Source: Haplomitrium mnioides (Eukaryota; Marchantiophyta; Haplomitriopsida; Calobryales). Taken from it: a stretch of DNA of 28,576 nucleotides. A program made the position numbers and the translations under genes. How positions within the stretch are numbered: position 1 is the stretch's first letter; each line of letters starts with the position of its first letter. Positions 9,401 to 19,189 of the stretch are shown here, one piece after another. A model generated the notes under the pieces. It worked only from the letters and a program-made list of their open reading frames with translations. It was not told where the DNA came from and did no database searches. Location: contig JBNGIS010013266.1 in assembly GCA_049999725.1 (NCBI GenBank), forward strand, positions 18,406 through 46,981, given 5' to 3'.

Positions 9401-11555
9401 GCACTTATCACAAACAAACAAGCAACTATTCAATAGCAGCCATTAAATACAAGTGTGTATTTGATGTGCACCAATAAGATACTAAGAAGCAAGCATTAAA
9501 TGGAACCTATAAAAAAAACAAGCAACTATTCAATAGGCATATGTTAGATACAAACAAGCAAGTATTCAATAACACCTATAAAATACACGCAAATAAGTAT
9601 TCAATGGGTACCCATCAAATATAATTAAGAAGGTATTCAACATGCACCTATTAAAAGGTATTCAACATGCACCTATTAGATACAAACAAGTAGATATTTA
9701 ATAGACGCATATCAGATACAAACAAGCAAGTATTCAATAGTCACCTATCAAATAGAAACAAGCAAGAAAGCATTCAATTCACATCTATCAGATACAAACA
9801 AGAAAGTATTCATGGGCACCTATCCAATACAAACAACCAGCTATTAGATGTGCACATATAAAAAAATACTCAAGTATTCAATAATTACCCATTGGATATA
9901 AGTAAGTATTCGATATAGATATATCATATACAAACAAGCAAGTGTTCAATGGGTGCATTTGAGATACAATCTAGCAAGTATTAAATAGGCATCTATCAAA
10001 TACAAACAAGCAAGTATTAAATCAACACCCATCACTGAAAACAAGCAAGTATTTTATGAGCAATTATAAGACACAAACAAGTAAGTATTCAATGATCATA
10101 TGTCAAATACAAACAAGAAAGTATTCAATAAAAACAAGCAAGTATTCAATAAGCACCCATCGGATACATAGAAGCAAGTATTTGATATGCACCCATCATA
10201 TACAAACAAGCAAGTATTTAATGGACACTCATGAGATTCAAAAAGCAAGGAAGTAATGGACACTCATGAGATGCAAACAAGCAAGGAAGTAGACACTCGA
10301 CACCTATTAGATACAAAGAAGCAAGTATTCAATGGGCAACCATTAAATACAAACAAGCACGTATAAGATATGCACCTATTGGCTACAAACAAGCAAGTAA
10401 AACAAGCACGTATAAGATATGCACGTATTGGATACAAACAAGCAAGTATTTGATGAGCACACATCAAATAAAAATAAGCAAGTATTCAATGGGAATTCAT
10501 TAGATACAAACAAGAAAGTATTCAATATGCACTTATTAGATAAAAAAATAAGTATTTTTATACCCATCAGATACGAGCAAGCAAGTACTCAATGGGTTCC
10601 TATCATATATAAACAAGCATCAGATACAAACAAGCAAGCATTCAATGGGAACATGTCTTATACAAACAAGCAAATATTGGATGTACATCTACCCAATAAA
10701 AACAAACAAAACAAGCAAGTATTCAATATGTACCCATCAGATACAAACAAGCAAGTATTCAATAAACACCTATCAAATACAAACAAGCAAGTAAGTGTTC
10801 AATGGACACCTACAAATAGAAATAATAAAGTATTCAATAAACACCCATAAACACCTATCAAATACAAACAAGCAAGTAAGTGTTCAATGGACACCTACAA
10901 ATAGAAATAAGAAAGTATTCAATAAACACCTATAAAATATAAACAACCAAGTATTCAATATGCACCTATTAGATACAAACAAGCAGACATTCAATGGGTG
11001 CTATAAACAAGCAAGCATTCAATGGGCACCTATAAGATACAAACAAACAAGTATTCAATGTGCTTTCATCATATACTAGCAATAAACATTCAATTAGCAT
11101 CTATAATATACAAACATACAAGTGTTGGATATGATTTTGTCATATATAAATAAGCAAGAATTTAATACACACTTATTAAATTAAAAAACAAGTATTTATT
11201 GAACTAGATACAAGCTAGCAAGTATTCAATATGCATCCATTAGATACAAACACGCAAGTATTTGATATGTACATGTCAAGTACATAGAAGTAAGTACTCA
11301 ATGAGCACACTTCATATTAAATCAAGCAAGTATTCAATAAGCACTCATCCTACACAAACAAGAAATTATTCAATAAGCACTTATCAAATACAAACAAGCA
11401 AATATTCGATATACTTCTTTCATATACAAACAAGCAAGTATTCAGTATACGCCTATCACATACAAACAAGCAATTATTTGATTTGCAAGTATTGGATAAA
11501 AACAAGCAAGAGTTCAATAGACAACCATAAGACACAAACAAACAAGTATTATGTG
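6480..11555. repeat. 36-bp satellite array, about 5 kb (roughly 140 units)
   Basis: A degenerate 36-bp unit, approximately GATACAAACAAGCAAGTATT plus CAATGGGCACCCATCA, runs head to tail. Two common variants alternate irregularly: ATTCAATGGGCACC and ATTTGATATGCACC. Four-base slips (AGCA) and segmental copies (62 bp at 7866/7928, 66 bp at about 7655/7721, 85 bp at about 10761/10846) show local unequal copying. Since 36 is divisible by three and the consensus has no stop in three forward and one reverse frame, the array is full of 60-140-residue ORFs with 12-residue repeats (SKYSMGTHQIQT, LFVSDRCPLNTC). None looks like a real protein. The ATGGGCACCCAT part can form a short hairpin. Confidence 0.9.
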
Positions 11556-12830
11556 ATGCTTAATGAGTACCACCATATCAAAATTTCAATCGTAGTAGAT
11601 ACTCGAGTCTGCTAATAATATTATTAAATATAAACTATGCTCTCATTGCTCCCACATTTGGAGTATCCCTCTTCACTAGCTCAACCTCGGCTAATTTGGC
11701 AACATAATCTGTGACCCTCAAGATATACCAATTGTACATTCATCTGACTACAAACTTAATCGACCCTCCAAAATCAATTGCCTATTTATCAAAAAGAGCT
11801 AAAGGTAGAATCACAAAGTTAATGGCCAATAAGATGTTGTCATCGGTTGTCTAATTTGCTGACACCGATCACAATGTTTAATAAACTCTACTACATTCTT
11901 ATGCATTTTCGGCCATTAGTAATAGCTCTCCAAAATCTTCTTCACTGTATTCTTTGTCACAAAATAACCTCGCTCCATATCTTCATGTAATGTTGAGATC
12001 ACTTTCATTCAATTTTCTTCTTCTATGCATCTCTAAAGAACTTTAGCGTGACCCAATTTATAGAGAATTCCTCTAAATAACATATTTAGCGGCATTTTAT
12101 CTTGAAACACCACTCTTTTCTCTAGAGTCATACCATTATGAACTATATGATACTTTAGATAATTAAGAATCTCCTTGAATTCCAAATCTTTCAGTACTTT
12201 GAAGAGTTGTTCATCCTCTAGCTAGTCATTCACTTGATCCATTGCTGGCTCTCCCTACAACTTGGACAAGAAATCCGCATTTGTATGAACCTTCCCATGT
12301 CACACAGGCACTTCAAATTCAAATTCTTACAGCTAGAGTACTTATCTAGCTAATCTCCTTAACAGCTCATGTTTGCTAACAATATACTTCAAGGTGTCAT
12401 GATCCTCATGAAAAAAAAAGATGAAAAAAAAAGATATCCCAATAAATAATGTTAAATTTAGTGAGCTGCATAGATCGTTCAAAATTCTTCCCTCTCGATA
12501 GTATGCTAATTCCATTCAAGAAAAGACAATTTTTGGCTAGTATAATAACTCAAATGTTCATTTTTCCCTTCTCCTTTCTAACTTAACACCACTCGAATTG
12601 TAGTTCCATATGTATCGATATATGCGTGAAACCTCTTTGTCTAATCTGGCACCGCCATGATAGAAACAATAGTCAACTTTTACTTCAATTCATCAAACTC
12701 TTTCTAGCATTTTTCTGTCCAATTCCATTATCAATAACCCGCTACTTTGAACTAGGAACCGATCCTGAGTTCTTGTTTGACTTTGCGTTGAAGATTTTGT
12801 TTTTCAAAATTCTACTTCAAAACTTAAGTT
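11555..12830 (-). mobile_element. Old Ty3/gypsy fragment: RNase H plus integrase
   Basis: On the minus strand, from 12830 downward, I read the end of the RT connection (EFDELK), RNase H blocks (FHAYIDTYGTT, TIEREEF, YAAH, HYLLGYL, EDHDTLKYIV, EFEFEVPV, HTNADFLSKL), a spacer (LEKRVVFQDKMPLNMLFRGILYKL), the integrase zinc region (HEDMERGYF...WPKMHKNVVEFIKHCDRCQQ), and the start of the catalytic core (IDFGGSIK, YILRVTDYVAKLAEVE, FIFNNIISRLEYL, YGGTH). Many stops interrupt it. No LTR was found. The alignment stops just after the second catalytic block, at the satellite boundary. It is clearly older than, and separate from, the element at 15360-20291. Confidence 0.8.
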
Positions 12831-13628
12831 TTTTAATAGTTGTGAATGTTTTTATCAAAACAAATTCTTTAACTTGAAATTTTTTTAATTCAAATACTTA
12901 TTGTATTTTAGAAAAAATAATTTATGCTTAATATTTGGCAAAAAAGCAAAAAGCAAAATATTATTTTATAGTAGGATAAGCAGACTAAAGAGAATATTGA
13001 AAAAAACATGCTAAATTTAAATTGCCATATTGTAATATTTTCTTATAATTTTCAAAAAACCTTTAAGATACGCAATCCTAAAATATTTACAAAAACAAAA
13101 TCCAAAAAAGATGATGTTACAACAAGCACTGACATTATCTCTAATATGTTCATAGATGCTTAGAACTTCTATTTGCCTACGAAACAGATAAAAACAAAAC
13201 AAAAGAGTTATGCTTGCAAAGACTTCAAGCTCGTGTCTCAGAAAAACATGATGCCCTTCATCAAAATCAATCCCTTGTAACTCAACCAATGAATTTCCAA
13301 ATAAAATTACAAAAATGAGTCACGTATAGAATGATACCGTAGTTCAAGATTGTAATAAATGTAGTACAGAGACAACCAAAAAAAAATCTCACGATGGAAG
13401 ATAGCTTGTGCAAAAATATAAATCAATCAAATAAGAACGTCCATACCAACATAGCCTTCCTTGCTTACTTTTACAAATGGCATGAAGTTTTATTCCAAAA
13501 TTGTTCATCGAAAGAAAAGAGAACGTCAAGAAGGTACTTAATAACTTTTATCTTGAATGTTACCATAATCAAAGATCTTTTACTAAAATAAAAGAGATCG
13601 TATACAAGATATTTTTAAAAAGAAGCAC
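12831..13628. other. AT-rich 3' flank of right gene B, nothing recognised
   Basis: This region has long A and T tracts and some open frames (13017-13289 minus, 13501-13956 plus) with no recognised motif. It lies downstream of the probable poly(A) signal of right gene B. It could be its 3' flank or the inner end of the module. I looked for terminal inverted repeats by eye and found none convincing. Confidence 0.4.
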
Positions 13629-13634
13629 TTTATT
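13629..13634 (-). terminator. Possible poly(A) signal AATAAA of right gene B
   Basis: AATAAA on the minus strand lies about 17 bases past the stop codon that ends the methyltransferase frame at 13651. The position fits, but the hexamer is common in AT-rich DNA. Confidence 0.35.
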
Positions 13635-13650
13635 ATTTACAAAGTGTACA

Positions 13651-15000
13651 TCAGTCTATAGGTTCAGCTTCAATCTTGAACTCTTTAGAAGGAATGGTCT
13701 CATACAAATTGATAGACTTATAAGCTTGGACATCTACAGCTGCAAGAGAACCATTTTGAGACTTTTCAGCCCCCAAAATAGCTTCAAAATCATCAAAAAC
13801 ACTAGCAATGCCAAGAGGAACAGGCTTCTTATGATACACATATACTATCTAACACTCAGTGACATCAGATGGCAAAGATGCGATTGTCAAAAATCTTTGA
13901 GGAATATAGATAGACAGATGTCTATCATATTCCACAACTATTCAATTGTGCATTGACTTAAGAGCAAAAACAAGGTCTTTTCCTGATTCAGAGCAAAGAT
14001 CAAGGATCCAATCTTGTTTGGAAGACAAATGGTCGATAAAACATTTGTACAAAGCTTGAAGCTTTTGATAAACATTCACATGAGCATCATCTCCTTGATG
14101 TTTCAATTTGGCAAAAATAGTTGGATACTAAAAACGCTCCACATTATTTGTAGAGGACGGCTAGTTGTATCTTTAGATTGCAAGTTGAAGAGCTTTATGC
14201 TCCGCTTCTCCTCCTTTTTCATGTATCCCACAGTCCAATACTCGTGGGTATGTGCAATTCTAGGACCATTTGAATGAGATATATTGGTTTTGTCCTTGTA
14301 GTAATCAAAATGAAAAAAAAAAAGATTACACAGAAACTAACTGAAGTATAAATAAGATAAACTGAAACAAAAAAAGTTCAAAACGTAACTTTCCAAATGT
14401 CCTCGTCAATGGCACAACAAACTTCCAAAAGCGCATCAGATTCTTCTACAATGCCCAACTGTTGCAAAGAATGAATTACAACAAAGGATTAAAAATCCAA
14501 AGTGGTGATTGCCGCAAAATAAAATATCATATCAAAAATGTTATCCTTGCTGAAGGGTTCGGAATCATCATGCTTACATTCTTTATGGTTGTAATCATAA
14601 GGAATATCAACAATTACTAGAGTGAAACTTCTAGGTTTTACCAAACCCTTTAGTTGTCTTGCGTTGGACTTCTTGTTGACTTGATAATATACCACATTGA
14701 GTTTGTCAACATAGAACTGCAAGTCTTGGTCTTGTTCTTCAATCTCCCATTCAGCTAGAAGGACAACAACTTCATTTTGCTACATGGACTTCACTTTGTG
14801 GTTTTTTGACAATGGAGCATAAAGGTAGGAGAGTAGGAGACCAAGGTTGGGGCTTGGTTCTAATCATATGTGACTTCTTCAGCTCTAAATCTCTTTCTTC
14901 CTTTTGCAACCACCATCAACATTTTGGCAAGCTGCCTCTTTAATGTTTTATCACCTTTAAAAAAAACATTCAGGAACTTATCAGAAAAGAATTTGCAAAT
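13651..15000 (-). pseudogene. Gene B right, exon 3: DNA amino-methyltransferase domain with motif IV before motif I
   Basis: Reading downward from 15000: KTLKRQLAKMLMVVAKGRKRFRAEE, then LLAEWEIEEQDQDLQFYVDKLNVVYYQV. Next is FTLVIVDIPYDYN with the DPPY-type tetrapeptide DIPY at 14608-14597 (motif IV). A middle part (EYWTVGYMKKEEKRS) may be the target recognition area. Last is DWILDLCSESGKDLVFAL (about 14020-13970, motif I, SAM binding) with VVEYDRHLSIYIPQRF after it (motif II-like acidic strand end). IV before I is the beta-class order of N4-cytosine and N6-adenine methyltransferases. The motif I glycines are reduced (SESG). Stops at about 14850, 14480, 13955 and 13850 and frame changes show it is broken. 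It ends ...KIEAEPID and a stop at 13651. Confidence 0.6.
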
Positions 15001-15029
15001 AAAAAAAAATTAAGGTGCAAAGAATAGAG

Positions 15030-15359
15030 AGTTCATGCGTGCAAAAACTTAAGAGTCCATGCTCGCATGGATTTAAGAGTCTAAGCACACTTAGACTTTA
15101 AGATTTCTTATACAAATCGACTAAAGAGTTCATGTACGAATGAACTTTAGAGTCCAAGAGCGTATGGACTCTGAAGTCCATACATACATGGACTCTTAAG
15201 CTTTTGTGCGTAGGAACTCTAAAGTCCATATGCATATGGACTCAAGAGTACATGCGTGTATGGATTGTTAAGTCCAGATACAAAGGAAATGTAGTCTATG
15301 CAAGCATAAACCAAAGAGTCTATGCGCGCATAGGTTTTTTGATGTCTATGCGCACATGA
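15030..15359. repeat. 24-bp palindromic array in intron 2 of right gene B
   Basis: About 12 units of the same family as at 4128-4440 are present, such as AGTCCATGCTCGCATGGATT, AGTCCATATGCATATGGACT and TCTATGCGCGCATAGG. They are more diverged than in the left array. The array is cut at 15359 by the retrotransposon; the pre-insertion sequence continues at 20297 (AACTAGAAC). Confidence 0.8.
15355..15359. repeat. Target-site duplication, 3' side (CATGA)
   Basis: CATGA directly precedes the LTR that starts at 15360 and is repeated directly after the other LTR at 20292-20296. A perfect 5-bp duplication is typical of Ty3/gypsy integration and fixes the element ends. Confidence 0.85.
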
Positions 15360-15761
15360 TGTAAAAGAACTCAAGGATCAAATCCAAATGAGTAAGAACT
15401 CATAGCAAACTCTAATAGAGTTCTTCAACCAAATGCAATTCAAGACCCATTCAAAGACCAAGAGTGCAAGCAAAAGCCAAACAACCAAAGAACCCAAGTG
15501 ATTCGAGAGGAACTCTAGAATGAGGAGTGGGGCTATGAAGCCCTTCTATTTATACAAGAGAAGGAGATGCATACCCCCTTCCTTCACTTACAAGTCACTT
15601 CCAATTTCTACCCTAAGAGTGACTTATACCATTTCACTTAAAATAACTTCAAAAGCAAGTAACTTTAAAATGACTTCAACTCTAAAATTAACCCTCTACC
15701 ACTTCCTTTACTCATCTCTATTTTCTTAAAAATAACACAACATCATGCTTGTACTATTACA
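15360..15761 (-). repeat. 3' LTR (402 bp)
   Basis: It runs TGTAATAGTAC...TTTTACA on the minus strand. It aligns with the LTR at 19922-20291 over its whole length apart from one block of about 70 bp (about 15495-15563) that the other LTR lacks. That block holds a clear TATA box, TATAAATA (15554-15547 minus), as expected of the LTR promoter. Confidence 0.9.
15547..15554 (-). promoter_or_regulatory. TATA box in the 3' LTR
   Basis: TATAAATAGAAGGGCTTCA on the minus strand is a standard plant TATA context. It remains only in the 3' LTR; the corresponding part of the 5' LTR is deleted. Confidence 0.6.
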
Positions 15762-15763
15762 TA

Positions 15764-15778
15764 ATCTCTACCTTCTAA
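15764..15778 (-). other. Weak polypurine tract
   Basis: AGAAGGTAGAGA on the minus strand lies a few bases before the 3' LTR, where plus-strand priming is expected in LTR elements. It is short and interrupted by a T. Confidence 0.45.
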
Positions 15779-15814
15779 TTGATGACATCCTCGTCATGAC
15801 CGACAACTACAAAT

Positions 15815-16230
15815 AGCCAACTAGCTTCTTGAGCATTCTTGAGGTTAGAACACGACCCCTAAGTAGCATCATGAAGCGGATATCCCTTCCTTAAAACTCT
15901 ATATTGAACTTGAGAATATTGCTCATGTTTAAAGACTCGCTTAGCCAAAATATGATCCGCCTCATATTCTTCATGATCATTAAGAACAATAGGTGGAGGA
16001 GGAATTCAAACACGATTTGGAAAAGAAGATGGACTAGAAACAAAAGGTGTAAGTTTAGATATATGGAATATAAGATGAATCTTCATATGGAGAGGAAGAT
16101 CAAGTTTGTATGCAATGAGAGAAATAACTTGAGAAATTGAGAAATGACCAATCTAAGCTAAAGACAATTTACAGACCTAAGTATCTAAAGACTAAGGAAG
16201 ATCATGAGTAGAAAGCATAACTTGGTCACC
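15815..16230 (-). pseudogene. Integrase C-terminus and chromodomain-like segment of the chromovirus
   Basis: From 16230 downward: SYGLGDQVMLSTHDLP (SH3-like GD.V.L motif), then IAYKLDLPLHMKIHLIFHISKLTPF, PPPIVLNDHEEYEADHILAKRVF and YRVLRKGYPLHDAT...NLKNAQEASW. The EYE..IL..R...........Y.V...GYP..DAT...NL.NA pattern is that of the plant chromovirus chromodomain, which binds histone H3 and steers integration into heterochromatin. The Trp expected after DAT is a stop codon. An extra VVVGHDEDVIN tail follows. Confidence 0.7.
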
Positions 16231-17365
16231 TAAACCATAAGAAAAATCATGATGATGTTTATCAGCATACTCTTTTTGTCAATTTTGAGCAATAACATGA
16301 TGGTTTTGAGCATCTTGTAAAGAGAAAGATAAATGAGACAAAAGAGTAGAAAGACTTGGAACATTGGAAGAGGAAGGAAAATGCAAACCATCAAAAACAA
16401 GAGGATTTGGCCAGAATTAAGAAAGAAAAGAGAAAATCCAGTACTTGCTTGTTTGGAGTTGTTGTATGCAAACTCCATAGCCAGCAAGCAATTATCCTAG
16501 TCTGTGTGATGAACGTTTATAAATGCTGGAAGCATATCCTCTACAATGCAATTTTCACGTATAGCTTGCCCATCTGTTTGAGAATGATAAATCGTCAACA
16601 TAGATAGTTTGGTACCCAAAAGTGTGAACAATTCTCGCCGAATTTTCCCAGTGAATTGTGGATCCCAATCAAATATTAACACCTTTAGCATTTTATAATA
16701 TTGAAGGGTTGTATCGAAGTAAATCTTTGCCAATTGTGGAGCATCCACCGTATCCACTGTTAGTGCTATATGAATGTTTTTGCTTAGCTTATACATGAAC
16801 ACAAAAATGACAATAAACCCACAAGACAAGGTTGGAAGCAAAGTGACAAGATCCAAATTTACATATTCCCAACAAGCAATAAGAATCGGTAGTGGTTGAA
16901 GAAGGCCAATTGGCTTTTGATTTGAAGCATTGTTTCATTAACAACTTTCACAAGAACAAAGAAAGCCACGAAAATCTCGAGCTAAGTTTGACCACCACCA
17001 AGTGCATTGAAGTAGCTTCATGGTCTTGTCTACCCCAAGATGCCTACAGATTGGAATGTCATGTGCTTCTTGGAAACATACCATTCAAAGTGCATCATCT
17101 TGTGGAACATATATTTGATGGTCTTGATAGATAATACCATCCCGCATAGAAAAGACATGATATTCACTATCTTTGACTACTAAACGAGTCTTAACAAGAT
17201 TTAAGAAGGCATCTTCATGTAACTTTTGTTGAAAGCCGACACTGGTTTCTTTATCAAGATGAAATGTACTAACATTTGCAACCTCCAATGTATTTAGTTG
17301 ATGATCCGATCTTTGTGACAATGCACCAAAAATGGTATAGAACTTTTCTAGCTTGTACTTCAACT
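16230..17365 (-). pseudogene. Integrase of the chromovirus (zinc region and catalytic core)
   Basis: An N-terminal spacer (YHVFSMRDGIIYQDHQIYVPQDDAL) is followed by a zinc region (HDIPICRHLGVDKTMKLL...CSCESC), then the RNase H-fold core: VNLDLVTLLPT with the first Asp, LIFDWDPQFTGKIRRELFTLLGTKLSM with the second Asp, and YHSQTDGQAIRENCIVEDML. The Glu that normally follows DGQT is an Ile here, so the DDE triad appears incomplete. MEFAYNNSKQASTGFSLFFLNSG closes the core. Stops occur between the blocks. Confidence 0.82.
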
Positions 17366-17757
17366 TGATATTAAGGAGCTATAGTTGATCTTTCCATTGA
17401 TGATGACAACTTGTCATATTTTCCAAGTGAGTTGATTGTAGCATGGGCTTGTGATCAGTGTGCATAAGTACATGCTTTCGTAAAAGACAGTGTCTCCAAA
17501 CCTTGGTAGCATAAACCATTGATCAATCGCTCTCTATCCCTTGCAAAATAATTTCTCTCCGTTGCATTTAGTCAGCATGACACGAAGGCAATCAGATGAA
17601 GTCCATCATCAAACTCTTGTTGTAACACTACTCTAATAGAAAAATTAGAGGCATCAAAATCAACTATACAACTTGCTTTTGGATCATACGGTTGTAGAAT
17701 TAGATGAGAAAACACCGCATCCTTGAGTTGATGAAATGCCTCTTGCTCGTTGGTCTT
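17366..17757 (-). pseudogene. RNase H region of the chromovirus
   Basis: After the stop at 17757 I read EAFHQLKDAV, IVDFDASNFSIRVVLQQEFD (first acidic block), LIAFVSC.LNATERNYFARDRE, and after a frameshift HTDHKPMLQSTHLENM. These are the RNase H blocks of Ty3/gypsy polyproteins (RNA strand removal during reverse transcription). There are several stops and at least one shift. Confidence 0.75.
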
Positions 17758-18600
17758 TCATTGAAACTTTTCCTCCTTACCTAGCAGATTTGTAAGCGGT
17801 GTAGCAATATAAGAATAGTAATGGATGAATCTTTGATGAAAACTTGCCAATCTATTGAAAGCTTGAACATCCTTTGTATCATTTGGCATTTTCCACTCTA
17901 TAATAGCTTTAATCTTCTCTTCCTCCATCTTGATGCCATCTACACACACTTTATGTCCTAGGTAGGTCACCTTTTGCTTCCAAAACTCACATTTAGACTT
18001 CTTGCAATAAAACTTCCAATTGTGTAGTCTTTGCAATACTTCTTTGAAATGATCACCATGTTCAATTTCACTTTTACTAAAAATAAGTATATCGCCAAAG
18101 AACACCAACACTGACTTATCCCATAACCTATCAAAAACTCGATGCATTTTTTCCATGAATATCACTAGAGCATATGAAATGCTAAATGAAACAACCTTCT
18201 ACTCAAAATGCCCATACCTTGTACGAAAAGCTATCTTTGGCACATCACTTGGCTTGATGGGAGTTTTCCAATAGCCACTTTGAAGATCCAACTTAGAAAA
18301 TAATCGCGCACCACTTAATTGATCCAAAAAATCATCAATATGAGGTAGAAGATAGGCATTCTTCACTATTTGGTTGTTCAAACCTCGAAAATATGTACAA
18401 AGATGAAATCCACCATCTTTTTTTGGTACAAAGAATACTGGAGCTCCTCAAGGCAAAGTACTCTCTTGAATGAAATCCTTCACAAGAACATCCGTCAATG
18501 TTTTTGGAATCTTCTCTAATTTTTGTGGAGATAACCGATATATAGGTCAACTATAAGAGGTATGTCCTAGTACCAACTCAATCAAAAAAGCATTCCTTGA
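17758..18600 (-). pseudogene. Reverse transcriptase of the chromovirus, active-site Asp lost
   Basis: In order on the minus strand: [12 protein letters not shown] (shifted form of the PKKDG block), [39 protein letters not shown] (finger and palm with LDL), [12 protein letters not shown], then MIFMEKMHRVFD...VLVFFGDILIFSKS, FKEVLQRL, KKSKCEFWKQKVTYLGHKV and the thumb FNRLASFHQRFIHYYSYIATPLTNLL. The YxDD motif reads FFGD: the first Asp is Gly through one base (GGC at 18096-18094). A stop also separates GHFE from the next block. Confidence 0.9.
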
Positions 18601-18819
18601 TCATCTGGTAACTTCTTTGGAAAATCCTCCAGAAATACATCCACAAACTCTTTCAAAATATCATTTATCATTGAGGTAGGCGCACTTTTTCATCCCTCCT
18701 TACTTAAGTTCATGATGGGTTTGATCCAAATAGCAAAAGCACGCAACTCGTACTCCACTAAATTAATATGTTGAACTGGTTTAGTCTTCTTCACCAATGG
18801 TGTCAAACACCCCCAAAGA

Positions 18820-19145
18820 AATTTCTTACCTTGTAAGGTAACTTGAATATGTTGTTGTACCTAATCAAATTGAGCAGCTCAATCTTCAAACCAAACTAAC
18901 CCTAAAATAGTGTCATATTATACATGTGCAATAACAAATTGCATGTATTCCATGTAGTCCTTTCCAATCCTTAGAAGGAATGGCTTTTGAGAGCAAAACA
19001 CATCATGCTTTTGGCCATCAGCCATAGTCACAACACTCCCCTTGATAGGCCTAAATTTTTCTTTGATGATCTTAGCAAAACATAGTGACATAACATTTTT
19101 AGAACTCCCACCATCCAATATTCTACAAGAGGGCTCTTCAATCAT
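18820..19145 (-). pseudogene. Aspartic protease region of the chromovirus
   Basis: CRILDGGSSKNVMSLCFAKII corresponds to the LDSGAT-type active-site block; the Asp is kept. VTMADGQKHDVFCSQKPFLLRIG...YMEYMQFVIAHV and, past a stop, DTILGLVWFED correspond to the flap and the ILG block. It normally cleaves the gag-pol polyprotein. The linker to RT follows (KKFLWGCLTPLVKK). Confidence 0.75.
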
Positions 19146-19189
19146 ACCATCAAGATGGGAAAAATGTACCTCAAATTCTTGTCAAAGTT

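Noticed and set aside
6480-11615. Many ORFs with 12-residue repeats (for example 10419-10850, 11262-11615, 8095-8364 minus) as repeat proteins
   Set aside because: They follow from a 36-bp unit without stops. They occur on both strands, start and stop at random unit errors, and show no protein-level conservation apart from the DNA repeat.
11555-12830. The old RNase H-integrase fragment as part of the chromovirus at 15360-20291
   Set aside because: That element has its own RNase H and integrase and is closed by LTRs and a perfect target duplication. The fragment is a different, older copy.
12626-12877. Plus-strand ORF of 83 residues as a gene
   Set aside because: It is the antisense of the RNase H remnant for most of its length, and no motif is seen.
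13501-13956. Plus-strand ORF of 151 residues as a gene
   Set aside because: Its second half is antisense to the methyltransferase exon; the rest has no motif and an AT-rich, Lys/Phe-heavy composition.
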